Source: an uncultured Bacilli bacterium (GTDB taxonomy: Bacteria; Bacillota_I; Bacilli_A; ML615J-28; CAG-313). From it: a DNA stretch of 22,501 nucleotides. The stretch spans positions 1 through 22,501 of the forward strand of contig CANQWZ010000013.1 in NCBI GenBank assembly GCA_947627685.1. The letters run 5' to 3'. Under the pieces are notes generated by a model. It made no database searches. It saw only the letters and a program-made list of their open reading frames with translations, and was not told where the DNA came from. Positions 1 to 9,648 of the stretch are shown piece after piece; the stretch's first letter is position 1; each line of letters opens with the position of its first letter. The position numbers and the translations under genes were made by a program.

Positions 1-2
1 CT

Positions 3-2336
3 ACTCTAAGTGAAAAAGAAATAAAAGTACATAAACATTTAGAAAAGACAATTAATTTAGTTGGAAAATTAAGTAATACTGCTTATTTAACAAATACTTC
101 TACAAGCACAGGTAGTGTTTATGGTGGTCAATTTGTTGGTGGTTTATTTGGTAGCATCAAAGAAATTAGTGGTGAAGGTTATGCATATATTTATAATAAC
201 CAAGAAGATGCTGAACTTGAAGTTTTAGGATCATCTAATACAGGTATATTATCAGGTAATAACATAACTTCTAGCAATTTAAGCGTAAGAAGAAAAATCA
301 TCTTAGGTAAAGAATTTAGCTTAGATGATGCTACTACATCAATCTTAAATGCTTATTTAAAAGATAACATTTATGAAATATTACCAGCATATCAAAACGG
401 TCAAATTGACCATTATGAAATATATATTGGTAATAATAGTGGCAGTATTAATATTAATCAAGTTACAATTATAGACTCTAAAAATGTTTCTTGGCAAACA
501 GAAGCCAAAACTTTTGAAATCTATGCTAGTGATCAAAATCATTTATTACAAGCTCTTCCTTATGCTTTCATTTTAAAAATTGAAAGAGATGAGTTTTCAA
601 TTACAGGTACTGATAAAACCAAAGTTGATCAAAGTGTTATTATTAAAACAACCTCTAGCACTATTGAGATTGATTCTAAAATGATTACTTTTAATAGTGA
701 ATTATTACAAGAATATAAAACTTATGAAGATATCGTAGTTACTATTAATGATATTATGGTTACTGATACTGATAAAATGACTATTACTTCAGCTCCTTTA
801 ACCATTAACTATCAAAGATTTGCGATAATGGTTGAATATGAAGATTTACAAACAACTTATAATGGCAAAGAACAAATCTTTAAAGTTATAGATACTAATG
901 GTGAACTTACTGATAAAAATATTAATTATCGCTTTTACATCTTAGAAGATGGTATCAGAAAACAAATAACTGGTCTTGTTGATGCGGGAAAATACGATGT
1001 AGAAGTAGAATTCTACGTTGATGATTTTATTTTAGTAAGAACGCAAACCTTTATTATTAATCCTAAAGTCTTTAATGTAGATGAAGCAAGTGTCACAATG
1101 AATGATTTGTCTTTAGTATATGATGCAAAACAAAAAGAGCCAACCTTTAAACTTGTTGACCAAGATGGTTTAACTCTTAGTGATGATGAATATAAGATAT
1201 CATACATTAATAATACCAATGTTGGTAACGCAACTGCTACTATTACTTTTATTAAAAACTATTTAGGCAGTCAAGATATCGTAAAAACTTTCCAAATAAC
1301 TGTTAAAGATTTAACAAATGAGGTTTTAAACATTACAAAAGATAAAGAAGAATATGTTTATAATGGTGCATCACAAAGACCACTTCTTACTATTACTTAT
1401 AATGATGTAGTAATTCCAACTACTGATTATAGCTTATCTTATGATAATAACATAAATGCAGGAACCGCTCAAATTCATATTACTTTTAGTAACAATTATA
1501 GTGGTAATAAAACCATTGAATTTACGATTCTTGCTAAAGATTTAAGCGATTATATCGTATGTGATGAAGATGTTATGGAAAAAACCTATGATGGCTTTAT
1601 CAAACAATTAAATATCATGTTAAATTATGACTATCATTCTTTAAGTAGCATTAAATACTACTTAAACAAAGAAGAAGTAGAAAATATTTTACATGCGGGC
1701 GAATATGAAATTGTTTATACTATAAACGATGTTGATCATAACTATACAGGCAGTAAAACCTTTATCTATACTGTTCATAAAGCAAAACAAACCATTTCTA
1801 TGTTCGATATCAAAGATGCCAGTGTTGGTTATGATTCATTTAGTGTACCTTCTAATTGGGCGAAAGATAATATGGAATATAGTTTAAATAATGCTAGTTA
1901 TCAACCATTTAATGGTAAAATCACAGCCTTACAAGAGAAAACAACATATACTGTAAGTTTCCGCTATCAAGCAACCAATGATTATGAAGTATCAGAAGAA
2001 GTTAGTTATACTTTCACAACCCTTCTTAGTCCTAAAACAGTTCAAAAAGCGATAGCAGAATTACCAGATGTAATAACTATTAATGATTTTAGCAAATTAA
2101 AAGCCTTAAAAGCTTTGTATGAAGAATTAGATGAGGCTTATTATAGCGAAATTGATGTAGCCAAATTAGAAAAAGCTATTGCTGAATTCAATCTTTTAAG
2201 TGCCAATGTTGAAACTGAACTTGCTTTAGCAAGAACAGTAAACCTAAAAAAATTAACAGTTGCTATAATGCTAGCTAATATCATTTCAGGTATTGGTAAA
2301 GCTTTATTCTTTGTGATTAGAAAGCGGGTGATTTAA
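3..2336 (+). CDS. Large secreted surface protein with YDG/MBG-type repeats and C-terminal membrane anchor (5' end cut off)
   Basis: The frame is open from the first bases of the window, so the gene starts outside it and 777 residues are visible. Residues ~35-60 include a Gly-rich GLUG-like stretch (GGQFVGGLFG). Four beta-rich repeats of the YDG/MBG kind follow at about residues 274-351, 352-436, 437-514 and 515-596, each with a Y-x-G/A motif (TYNGK, VYDAK, VYNGA, TYDGF); at least three also carry a G-x-Y or G-x-A motif near the end (DAGKYDV, NAGTAQI, HAGEYEI). A fibronectin-III-like module (~597-677) and a helical Leu/Ala/Glu-rich segment (~678-740) come next. The C-terminus is a hydrophobic helix (~747-772) ending in RKR, which looks like a membrane anchor; no LPXTG motif is present. 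It is probably exported and held at the cell surface. Ligand and function cannot be told. It lies 1 nt upstream of a lipoprotein gene and is likely cotranscribed with it. Confidence 0.8.
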   Translation, partial: TLSEKEIKVHKHLEKTINLVGKLSNTAYLTNTSTSTGSVYGGQFVGGLFGSIKEISGEGYAYIYNNQEDAELEVLGSSNTGILSGNNITSSNLSVRRKIILGKEFSLDDATTSILNAYLKDNIYEILPAYQNGQIDHYEIYIGNNSGSININQVTIIDSKNVSWQTEAKTFEIYASDQNHLLQALPYAFILKIERDEFSITGTDKTKVDQSVIIKTTSSTIEIDSKMITFNSELLQEYKTYEDIVVTINDIMVTDTDKMTITSAPLTINYQRFAIMVEYEDLQTTYNGKEQIFKVIDTNGELTDKNINYRFYILEDGIRKQITGLVDAGKYDVEVEFYVDDFILVRTQTFIINPKVFNVDEASVTMNDLSLVYDAKQKEPTFKLVDQDGLTLSDDEYKISYINNTNVGNATATITFIKNYLGSQDIVKTFQITVKDLTNEVLNITKDKEEYVYNGASQRPLLTITYNDVVIPTTDYSLSYDNNINAGTAQIHITFSNNYSGNKTIEFTILAKDLSDYIVCDEDVMEKTYDGFIKQLNIMLNYDYHSLSSIKYYLNKEEVENILHAGEYEIVYTINDVDHNYTGSKTFIYTVHKAKQTISMFDIKDASVGYDSFSVPSNWAKDNMEYSLNNASYQPFNGKITALQEKTTYTVSFRYQATNDYEVSEEVSYTFTTLLSPKTVQKAIAELPDVITINDFSKLKALKALYEELDEAYYSEIDVAKLEKAIAEFNLLSANVETELALARTVNLKKLTVAIMLANIISGIGKALFFVIRKRVI

Positions 2337-2337
2337 T

Positions 2338-2916
2338 ATGAAAAAATGGTTATCCTTAATAATGTTATTAGGCATGTTATTAATAGTTGGATGTGGTGGC
2401 GGCGGTGGTGAAAAAACCGATCACTTTAACGATATCAAAAAAGCTTTAGATACTGATGAAATAACTTATAAAGCTTATACTAAAACCATCACCATTAAAA
2501 AAGCTTCACAATTAATTGCTGAAGAAATTGAAGAAAATGTCGTAGCACAACAAAATGTAGAAAGAACAACCACAACTAAAAAATTAAACAATTTAGATGC
2601 AGATACTTTATACGAAGAAACAACTACTAAAGTTACCATCCCTTTATCTAGTGATGATGTCTTTAGAAAGTATGATATGAACAAAGCTTATTTTGAAACA
2701 TATACATGTGAAGAAAAAGGTGCATCAATTGAATTAAATGGTGTAGTTGCTAAAAAATCATATAGTACCTTTGTTCCAAATGGTAGTTCATCTATTAGCA
2801 ACTTTAATATTTATATTTTGGTAAACAAAGATACTAAACAATTATCAACCCTAACATTTACTTATCAAAATGAAAGTTCTACTACAACCACTATTACATA
2901 CACTTTTAAATATTAA
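2338..2916 (+). CDS. Small lipoprotein of unknown function
   Basis: The 192-aa protein starts with a typical lipoprotein signal: MKKW, a hydrophobic stretch, and the lipobox IVGC with the acylated Cys at residue 19, followed by a run of glycines as flexible spacer. The mature part is rich in Thr, Ser and charged residues and looks beta-structured, ending in alternating Thr/Tyr strands. No family is recognised. The start lies 1 nt after the stop of the preceding surface-protein gene, and a strong terminator follows 35 nt after its stop, so it is the last gene of that transcript. It may work with the membrane-anchored neighbour on the outer face of the membrane; that is inference from position only. 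Confidence 0.8.
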   Translation: MKKWLSLIMLLGMLLIVGCGGGGGEKTDHFNDIKKALDTDEITYKAYTKTITIKKASQLIAEEIEENVVAQQNVERTTTTKKLNNLDADTLYEETTTKVTIPLSSDDVFRKYDMNKAYFETYTCEEKGASIELNGVVAKKSYSTFVPNGSSSISNFNIYILVNKDTKQLSTLTFTYQNESSTTTTITYTFKY

Positions 2917-2950
2917 AAAAAACAGCCTTTTATTATTAAATCAACAAATG

Positions 2951-2988
2951 AAGGGAAGATAATAAACTATATTATCTTCTCTTTTTTT
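2951..2988 (+). terminator. Rho-independent terminator of the surface-protein operon
   Basis: A perfect 10-bp inverted repeat (2955-2964 with 2970-2979, 5-nt loop) is extended outward to a stem of about 14 bp including one G-U pair, and is followed by a run of seven T (2982-2988). It lies 35 nt after the lipoprotein stop codon. Confidence 0.9.
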
Positions 2989-3170
2989 ACTTTGAAATTT
3001 TATTTTAAAATTAATAATAAAAATGTCTAATAAAATAGGTTTTTTATACCAATTAATTATTACCTACTACAATATTAATAAAAAATCATATTATTTTTTG
3101 AAAAAATTTTCATTTTTTTGCCTTTTTACCTTAAAAAATTGTCATATTACTATACTTTTTGTCTTTTTTA

Positions 3171-3179
3171 TGATATAAT
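3171..3179 (+). promoter_or_regulatory. Extended -10 promoter upstream of the giant lipoprotein gene
   Basis: TGA followed by a consensus TATAAT (3174-3179) forms an extended -10 element. No good -35 box is found at 16-18 nt upstream, which extended -10 promoters can tolerate. Transcription would start near 3186, giving a leader of about 300 nt before the start codon at 3493. Confidence 0.5.
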
Positions 3180-3294
3180 GATTAAAAAATATGTAAAAAG
3201 GAGATGGTTAAAAAGCGTAATAATATAAAGAAAATTCATGAATAAGCAAAAAAATTATCTTATTAACATATAGTAATTGTTTTTACTTATTATT

Positions 3295-3308
3295 AATTGG
3301 TACCAATT
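3295..3308. repeat. 14-bp perfect palindrome in the leader of the giant lipoprotein gene
   Basis: AATTGGTACCAATT reads the same on both strands. It sits about 110 nt downstream of the predicted transcription start and 185 nt before the start codon. It could be an operator for a dimeric regulator or simply a chance palindrome in AT-rich DNA; nothing else in the sequence decides this. Confidence 0.4.
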
Positions 3309-3492
3309 TCTAGCAAGTACGTATTTACTTTAAGTTAAAATGATAATGATTTTAAGACATAAAAAAAATATTTTAAACATATTTTTTTATGTTATATCTT
3401 ATATTTTTATGCAATTTAAAATGCATTTAAAAAACGAGAATGAAGTTTATCTTTTTTTATCGCTTAATTTTTTTAAAAACAAGGAGGAATTT

Positions 3493-6400
3493 ATGAAAAA
3501 AGCAATTAAAAGTTTTCTAATAATATTATTTTTTGCTGCATGCTCACTGCTTATCACTAGTTGCTTTAAACAAGATGAAGTTATAAGTGTACGCTTCCGT
3601 AATGATGGTATGCAAACAGAATATAATATAGGCGATGAATTAAATTTAAAGGGTGCAAAAATAGTTATTGAATATACTTTCGAAACCGAAAGTATTGATA
3701 TCACTAAAGATATGATAGGTGAATATGATTTTTCTACGCCAGGTAAAAAAACCATAGTTGCTAAAGCAACAATTTCAGAAAAGGAATATACTGTAACCTT
3801 TAATGTTGTTGTATTAGGTGATGTCGTAGTAACTTTTAATACCGATGGTGGAAGTGAAGTTGATTCACAATATTTGCTTTATGGTGATAAAACAACTAAA
3901 CCTACTACTGAACCAACAAAAGAAGGATATACTTTTAAAGGTTGGTTTACGGATAATGAAACCTTTGAACATGAATTTGTTTTCAATCAAGAAGTGTTAC
4001 ATGATACAACCGTTTATGCTAAATGGGAAGCAAATAAATATACTGTAACATTTGATGCTGGAATGGGTGCTTTCCTAAGTGGTCGTAAGATTGTCAAAGA
4101 AATAACATATCCTGAAACATTTGAAAAATTGGTTTCTGAAATTGAAACACCAGTTAGAGAAGGTTATACTTTCAAGCAATGGCGATTAAATAATGAACCA
4201 TTTGATGCAGCAAAACCAATAGCAGATAACATTGTATTAGTTGCTGAATATACAATTAATACATATAAAGTAATATTTAATGCCAATGGTGGTCATTTTG
4301 AAAATAATGATGAAACTATAACACAAAATGTTAACTATAATGAACAAGCTCAAAAACCAAGTCCTGCTCCTACTCTTGAAGGCTATGATTTTGATGGATG
4401 GTTTGAAGTTGGAAAAGATGAAGAATATGATTTTGGTACACCTGTTAAAGGAAATGTTAATTTACAAGCAAAATGGTCAGCACATGAATACACTATAACA
4501 TTTGATGCTAAAGATGGCCATTTTACGGATGGTGCTACTAAAGATGTTAAAGTTTCATATGAAAATACAATTTCAATGCCTGAAAATCCTAGAAGAATAG
4601 GATATAAATTTGAAACTTGGTACTATGAAAATAAACCATTTGACTTCTCAAAAACATTAAAAGAAGCTAATATTGTTACTGACATTACTTTAGAAGCTCA
4701 TTATATAGAAACTGAAATTACCCTTTCTGTAAAAGATGGTGGTAAAGATGTTTCTAGTGTAAATCGTGAGTGGATTAAGGATCAATTAGTAGTTTTTGAA
4801 ATAACTGTAACTAATTTAGAATTAGAAGGAGAATTGGCTTATGAGTGGTATAAAGATAGCGATTTAAAAGCTGATGCTAAGGATGCTGAAATTTCAATTA
4901 ACGAAATAAATGAATCTGGAACATATTATTGTAAAGTAATAATAACAGTAGGTGAAGAACATATAGAAAAGCAATTAGATGAAGTAACAATTAATATTAC
5001 TCGTATTAAACAAGAAATTACTTCAGATAATTTAAGTGCTGTTAATTTTCCTGCATATTTGGATAAAAAAGCTGAATATGGACCAGTAAGTATATATAAG
5101 TTAGCATCATACACCATTGATGAAGCAATGAATAATGTAGGTAAACCTATTGTTCCAAAACTAGTAAAGGAAAATGAAGAACAAGATATTAAATCTATTG
5201 AATATCAACTAGACGGAAAATCGGTAACTAAAGATGAATTATTAAAAGGTGCTAAGAAATACACAATTACTGTTTCTATTGAAGAGTCTGAACACTATAC
5301 TTCTGCAAAACTTGATATAGTAGTGGTTCTTTATAATGTAGTTGTTAATCCTGATAATAATCCTCAATATTATGGATCACTTGCAGAAGCAATAGATGAT
5401 ACAAATAAAGAAAATGCAAATGCACTTATTCGAATTATAGGACCTGCAGAGTTAAACGAAGATAAAGCTTTAGAAAATAGTCAAACATTAGAATTAGAAT
5501 ATTTATATCCAGTATGGGCTGAGGACATTAATTCTGTAAATGATTTCAGTGGAATTACACCATATGTATTTGGAGCTATGGGTATCATAGCAGGTTTTCC
5601 TGATTTTCCTCTTAAAAAAGAAGCAAAGTTTGATCCTAGTTCTTATGAAAGTAAAGAATATAATTTATTTAATACAGTAAAAGGTAATGGATCAATTACT
5701 GCTACAAAAGGATCTGAAATTGTTGAAACAATGTTTTTCACGGTCTTTATGAATTTAATGGACATTGTAGGTGGATCTATTAATCCAAATACTAAATTTG
5801 GCAAACTTGCAACTTTGCTTAAGGATATTGAAAAAAATCCTATTCCAGAAGATTTTACATTCTTCCCTTTTGATATATTTACTATGCATAGTTATCAAGT
5901 AAATATCACAGTTGAATATGGTGCAACTTATAAAGCAAAACCAGTATTTAATGCGGGCGTATCATTTGATAATAATACCTTTATCCCTATTCCATTACCA
6001 GAAAAGGTTGCATTAGCAGAAGTTGATCCTATTGTAGCTTCAAGTAAAGATAATAATGCATTAATAACATTATTAGATACAGGCTCAAGCTTTACCAAAT
6101 CATATGAGGGCGATGCAGTACAACAAACCGAAAAGGTTAGCATGGAAATTAAGGGTAATGCTGAAATGAGTGAATTCTCAATTACACTTCATTTATTTAA
6201 GAGTTTCTTTATACTTGCTAATAAGTGTAGTGGTGGAACTTATCTTCCTAAAAGTGGTAAGGAAATAGTAAAAATCAAATCAGTTCCATTTGAAATAATG
6301 TCAAATGGACTTATGGCAGATACAGAAATTAATTTGGTTGGCGACAGTACTCTTACACTTAATAGAGATCTTAGTATCTTAGAAGGTGTTACTGTTAATC

Positions 6401-7605
6401 TAAAAGGTAATTCAACATTAGTTGTTAATGGCGCATTTAGCGGTAAAGTTAATGCTGAACCAAATGCAAAAGTAAAAATTGGGTCTACTGCTGATTTAGG
6501 AGTAGGTAATGATGTTATCATTACTACAACAAATAAAGATAATATTGAGTTAGCTAAAGAACTAGCTGATAAATATCATTTGTATAATGTAAGTGATAAT
6601 GATTATTCATTCCATAGTTTATATACTCTTACATTTGATGCAACTGATTGTAGTCAAGAAGCAGATGTTAAAGCTTTTGTTGATGAAGATATAGAATTAC
6701 CAACACCTACTAAAGATGGGTATACTTTTAAGGGTTGGTTCTATGATAAGGAATGTACAAAACTATTTGATTTCAAACAAATGCCTGAGTTAACAGATCC
6801 TGAATATAAATCTGGATGGGTTCCACTTGCTTCAAATATTAATAAATATGAATATGTAGAATGCTTTGATTCTACTACATGTACATTAAAACTATATGCT
6901 AAATGGGAGTTAGATGCTCCTGCAGTAAGTAGCAGTACTAACGAAATTGATTTAACATATGATGGTGCTAGCCACACTTTAGAAGTTGTCGCAAATCATG
7001 CACTACAAGATAAATTGACGTATCAATGGTATAAGGGGGATCCTAAAAATGGCGGTGAGTTGTTACGTGGTGTAACAACCGCCACCTTAGTTATGTCTAA
7101 TTTTGCGGATAGTGGTGTTTATTACTGTGTTGTAACAGTTATTGATGGTGATTTAACTAAAACAGTAACAAGTGATCCTATGACAGTTACTATACGTCAA
7201 AAAGAAGTAACTGTAACTTGGCCAGAATTTAAAGAATTAGAATATAATGCTACAGATCAAATGCCAAAAGATATTCAAGTTAATGGCCTAACAGGATTAG
7301 ATGATGTTAATTATAAAATTTCTGTAAATGATGATTTACAAACAATTATTGATGCTGGCACATATAACTTTAATGTAACTTTAAATGGTGAAAAAAGTAG
7401 TAATTATAAAGTAACTAATGGAGAATATACATTAACTATAACTCCTAAAGTATTAGAAATTGATTGGAAAGATGGTAATTATTGGACTAAAGGATTAGTA
7501 TATAATGCTCAAAACCAAATGCCTCAAAAAGGTGTTAATGTTGATGTTAATGTGTTAACAGAATTAGATGGTGTTGATTATGAAATTTTTGCAACGATAC
7601 TTTAA
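3493..7605 (+). CDS. Giant modular surface lipoprotein, N-terminal part (InlB-type repeats, Ig-like and MBG domains), ends at a frameshift
   Basis: The start at 3493 follows an ideal AAGGAGG (3481-3487) and gives a lipoprotein signal with lipobox ITSC and the lipid Cys at residue 24. Next are a bacterial Ig-like/Big_3-type domain (~30-108) and four InlB/Listeria-Bacteroides repeats at about residues 111-180, 182-254, 257-330 and 332-406, each with the GYxFxGW-like and AKW/AEY signatures. An Ig-like domain with WYK and SGTYYC motifs (~407-502) follows, then a long beta-rich region, a fifth InlB-type repeat (~1044-1139), a second Ig-like domain (WYK, SGVYYC) and two MBG-type repeats. Translation stops at 7605 inside the second MBG repeat because of an apparent 1-nt deletion; the missing remainder is readable in the -1 frame to 9476. 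It is anchored by lipid on the outer membrane face and probably acts in adhesion or surface display; the ligand is unknown. No LPXTG motif is present. Confidence 0.82.
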   Translation: MKKAIKSFLIILFFAACSLLITSCFKQDEVISVRFRNDGMQTEYNIGDELNLKGAKIVIEYTFETESIDITKDMIGEYDFSTPGKKTIVAKATISEKEYTVTFNVVVLGDVVVTFNTDGGSEVDSQYLLYGDKTTKPTTEPTKEGYTFKGWFTDNETFEHEFVFNQEVLHDTTVYAKWEANKYTVTFDAGMGAFLSGRKIVKEITYPETFEKLVSEIETPVREGYTFKQWRLNNEPFDAAKPIADNIVLVAEYTINTYKVIFNANGGHFENNDETITQNVNYNEQAQKPSPAPTLEGYDFDGWFEVGKDEEYDFGTPVKGNVNLQAKWSAHEYTITFDAKDGHFTDGATKDVKVSYENTISMPENPRRIGYKFETWYYENKPFDFSKTLKEANIVTDITLEAHYIETEITLSVKDGGKDVSSVNREWIKDQLVVFEITVTNLELEGELAYEWYKDSDLKADAKDAEISINEINESGTYYCKVIITVGEEHIEKQLDEVTINITRIKQEITSDNLSAVNFPAYLDKKAEYGPVSIYKLASYTIDEAMNNVGKPIVPKLVKENEEQDIKSIEYQLDGKSVTKDELLKGAKKYTITVSIEESEHYTSAKLDIVVVLYNVVVNPDNNPQYYGSLAEAIDDTNKENANALIRIIGPAELNEDKALENSQTLELEYLYPVWAEDINSVNDFSGITPYVFGAMGIIAGFPDFPLKKEAKFDPSSYESKEYNLFNTVKGNGSITATKGSEIVETMFFTVFMNLMDIVGGSINPNTKFGKLATLLKDIEKNPIPEDFTFFPFDIFTMHSYQVNITVEYGATYKAKPVFNAGVSFDNNTFIPIPLPEKVALAEVDPIVASSKDNNALITLLDTGSSFTKSYEGDAVQQTEKVSMEIKGNAEMSEFSITLHLFKSFFILANKCSGGTYLPKSGKEIVKIKSVPFEIMSNGLMADTEINLVGDSTLTLNRDLSILEGVTVNLKGNSTLVVNGAFSGKVNAEPNAKVKIGSTADLGVGNDVIITTTNKDNIELAKELADKYHLYNVSDNDYSFHSLYTLTFDATDCSQEADVKAFVDEDIELPTPTKDGYTFKGWFYDKECTKLFDFKQMPELTDPEYKSGWVPLASNINKYEYVECFDSTTCTLKLYAKWELDAPAVSSSTNEIDLTYDGASHTLEVVANHALQDKLTYQWYKGDPKNGGELLRGVTTATLVMSNFADSGVYYCVVTVIDGDLTKTVTSDPMTVTIRQKEVTVTWPEFKELEYNATDQMPKDIQVNGLTGLDDVNYKISVNDDLQTIIDAGTYNFNVTLNGEKSSNYKVTNGEYTLTITPKVLEIDWKDGNYWTKGLVYNAQNQMPQKGVNVDVNVLTELDGVDYEIFATIL

Positions 7606-9476
7606 ACGAAATTATTGATGCAGGAAGCTACGCAATAACTTTAAAATTAACAGGTGATAACCTTAATAACTATCATGTACCACCTGAAACTACTAAAGAA
7701 TTAATTATTAAAAGTATGCCTGTTAAATTTAAAGAAGAACAAATAATAGAAATAAATTATACTGACGATGGTTATACTTTTGACACTATTGCAGAAGAAA
7801 TTAAAAAAGCAATTGAATTCCTATACAATGCAAATACAATTGATGGTAAAGGCGTTAAAGGCCAAACAATAGAAGATAAAAATTTATTAGACACTTTAAA
7901 GGTAGCATTCTCAATTCTAGAAATCAACGATGGTAAAGAAACTTATAAATCAAATATTATTGGTAATACATATAAAGTAGTTTTAAATTTTGAAAGTTCT
8001 AATTTTGAATTAGATGAAACACAAAGAGATTCATTTTATTTGTTATTAAAATATAAAACAGTTTCTTATAATGAAGAATTATATACTATTGAAGATGCTT
8101 TGAATATAGCAAATAGTGGAACTATTACTGTTAAAAGTGATACTAAATTTACTTCGTTAACAGATAGCATTATAGGTGATAAATATCCAAATAATTCACT
8201 TTATAATGATGGTAGCTATCGTACAATAAAAAATGATGTTACTCTTTTACTTCCTTATGATAAACAAAGTGGCTTAAATAGTACTAACACAGCCACAACA
8301 TCATCATTTGGAAAAAATAAACAATTAGAACTTATTATTGCTGAAAATATAATTTTAATAAATAATGGTACAATTAGTATTGGTGGTATTACAACTGGTC
8401 AACAAGGTGGTTTTTCTGGTGCAACCAGTGGAGACTATGCGCAAATAACTTTAGAACGTAATGCTAAAATTGAATCTAATGGTGGTATTAATGCTTATGG
8501 CTTTATTGTTGAAAAAGAAGAAAATAATGATTCAGAAGTAATAATGAATACTGGTACATTAATTATGCCATTTATTGTTAGAGAACATCGTGGTGGCACT
8601 CAGTTTCTAGATATGATTGGTGGCTCTCATTATGTTTCAGAACCTGACTTAAAAACTTCCCCATTTAATACCTTTTTCATGGAAAATGTTCGTTCAAAAC
8701 TTGTATTAACAAGTAATGCTATTCTTAAAGGTCATGCCAATTTATTTGCAAGCGGAGACGATCATACTACTGATATTGAACTTATAGGAAATAGCATTGA
8801 AAGTTTAATTAAGCTATCTGAAAAAACAAAACTTATTGCTAAATTTGATTCTAATAGTGGTGTTACGCATCTTGAAATAAAAGGAAGCGCGACAATTAAT
8901 AGTTTGTCATTGAAACTTATGATACTTTTCTCATCTTTTTCATTAAGTACTAAAACCGTTCATTTCCCTATCTCTTGGCGATATGATGTTTTATTAAGTC
9001 CATTTGAAGATGGTAGTAATGCTATAGTTGATACCAAGAATCAAAAAATGAAACTATTACCGGGAGCTAAACTTACAGTTTCATCTGGTGTAACCCTTAA
9101 TGCTAGTGAACTAGTTGTATATGATGAAAACGCAATTTCTAAAATTACAGATCCTAGTCAGAATTATGAACATAAAAATGAAAAGGCAATATTAATTGTC
9201 AATGGAACATTAATAGCTGATAAATTAGCTGGTACTGTTTTAACTACTGCAGATAATGCTAGATTAGAAGTTAAAGACAATTATATTGAAACAAAGGAAT
9301 TGGAAGTAAATACACCTTATTCTCAAACAGATGTACTTTTTAGTGGTAAAGGACATGGTTCTACTTACATAGATGTTAAAACCACTTTAAAAGGTCATAC
9401 TTCTGCTGGTGAAAATCAAGAAATGGTAGCTGGCACATATACTTCTAAAGATGGTATTTGGTCACTTGCAAGTTAA
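7593..9476 (+). pseudogene. C-terminal part of the giant surface lipoprotein, in the -1 frame after a frameshift
   Basis: From 7593 the -1 frame continues the MBG repeat exactly where the upstream frame breaks: NDTLNEIIDAGSY aligns with NDDLQTIIDAGTY of the preceding repeat. The rest (about 627 aa) has a short alpha/beta segment and a TIEDALNIANSGTITV motif like those that open beta-helix regions. Long Gly/Asn/Thr-rich strands follow that look like a right-handed beta-helix; similar YGSLAEAID wording occurs in the upstream half. The end has no membrane anchor or sorting signal. The first internal ATG (7716) has no ribosome site, so this part is unlikely to be made on its own. It is either the dead tail of a broken gene or, if the missing base is a sequence error, the C-terminus of one intact protein of about 1,994 aa. 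Confidence 0.75.
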
Positions 9477-9512
9477 AAGTTACAAGTGAAACTAATTAAA
9501 TAGTTTTTATAA

Positions 9513-9545
9513 AAAGCGGTTATCAAGTTTGATAACTGCTTTTTT
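9513..9545 (+). terminator. Terminator after the giant lipoprotein gene
   Basis: Arms 9513-9525 and 9530-9542 pair over 13 bp with one G-U pair and a 4-nt loop, and the T-run extends to 9545. It separates the surface locus from the purine operon. Confidence 0.88.
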
Positions 9546-9585
9546 AACAAAATAGGCTCTTTTAAAATAATAATATACAATTTGT

Positions 9586-9614
9586 TTGTTAAAAGTTAAT
9601 GAATTTGGTATAAT
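9586..9614 (+). promoter_or_regulatory. Sigma-A promoter of the purB-purA-COG2509-hpt operon
   Basis: TTGTTA (9586-9591), a 17-nt spacer and TATAAT (9609-9614) preceded by TGG form a near-consensus promoter with an extended -10. The leader would be only about 30 nt, leaving no room for a purine riboswitch. No PurR-type operator was recognised. Confidence 0.8.
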
Positions 9615-9648
9615 TAAAATGTATTTTTTAAAAAATAAGAGGCTCATT

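Larger units (their letters stand above)
2989..3492 (+). other. Gene-free stretch holding the promoter and long leader of the giant lipoprotein gene
   Basis: This stretch of about 500 nt is very AT-rich. I see a promoter at 3171-3179, two tiny ORFs with poor initiation contexts (3204-3245, 13 codons plus stop; 3238-3273, 11 codons plus stop), a 14-bp perfect palindrome at 3295-3308 centred on GGTACC, and no RNA gene I can name. An in-frame open extension upstream of the giant lipoprotein begins at 3340, but it has no ribosome site and would put a Lys/Phe/Ile-rich segment before a perfectly good lipoprotein signal, so I treat it as untranslated. Confidence 0.5.

Noticed and set aside
3340..3492. 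Longer N-terminus for the giant lipoprotein from an upstream ATG
   Set aside because: No ribosome site at 3340, whereas 3493 has AAGGAGG and begins a complete lipoprotein signal peptide.
7583..7600. Programmed -1 frameshift to make the full surface protein
   Set aside because: No classical slippery heptamer is in register and no downstream stem or pseudoknot was recognised; a lost base explains the repeat alignment more simply. Not excluded, since T5 is present.
3493..9476. Calling the giant lipoprotein an internalin or virulence factor
   Set aside because: InlB-type B repeats are common in many non-pathogens and no leucine-rich repeat domain is present.
9586..9648. Upstream TTG start for PurB
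   Set aside because: It lies in the -35 box of the operon promoter; PurB proteins start MIERYxRxxL, matching 9649.
9614..9648. Purine riboswitch or PurR box ahead of purB
   Set aside because: The leader is only about 30 nt and shows no aptamer-like pairing.
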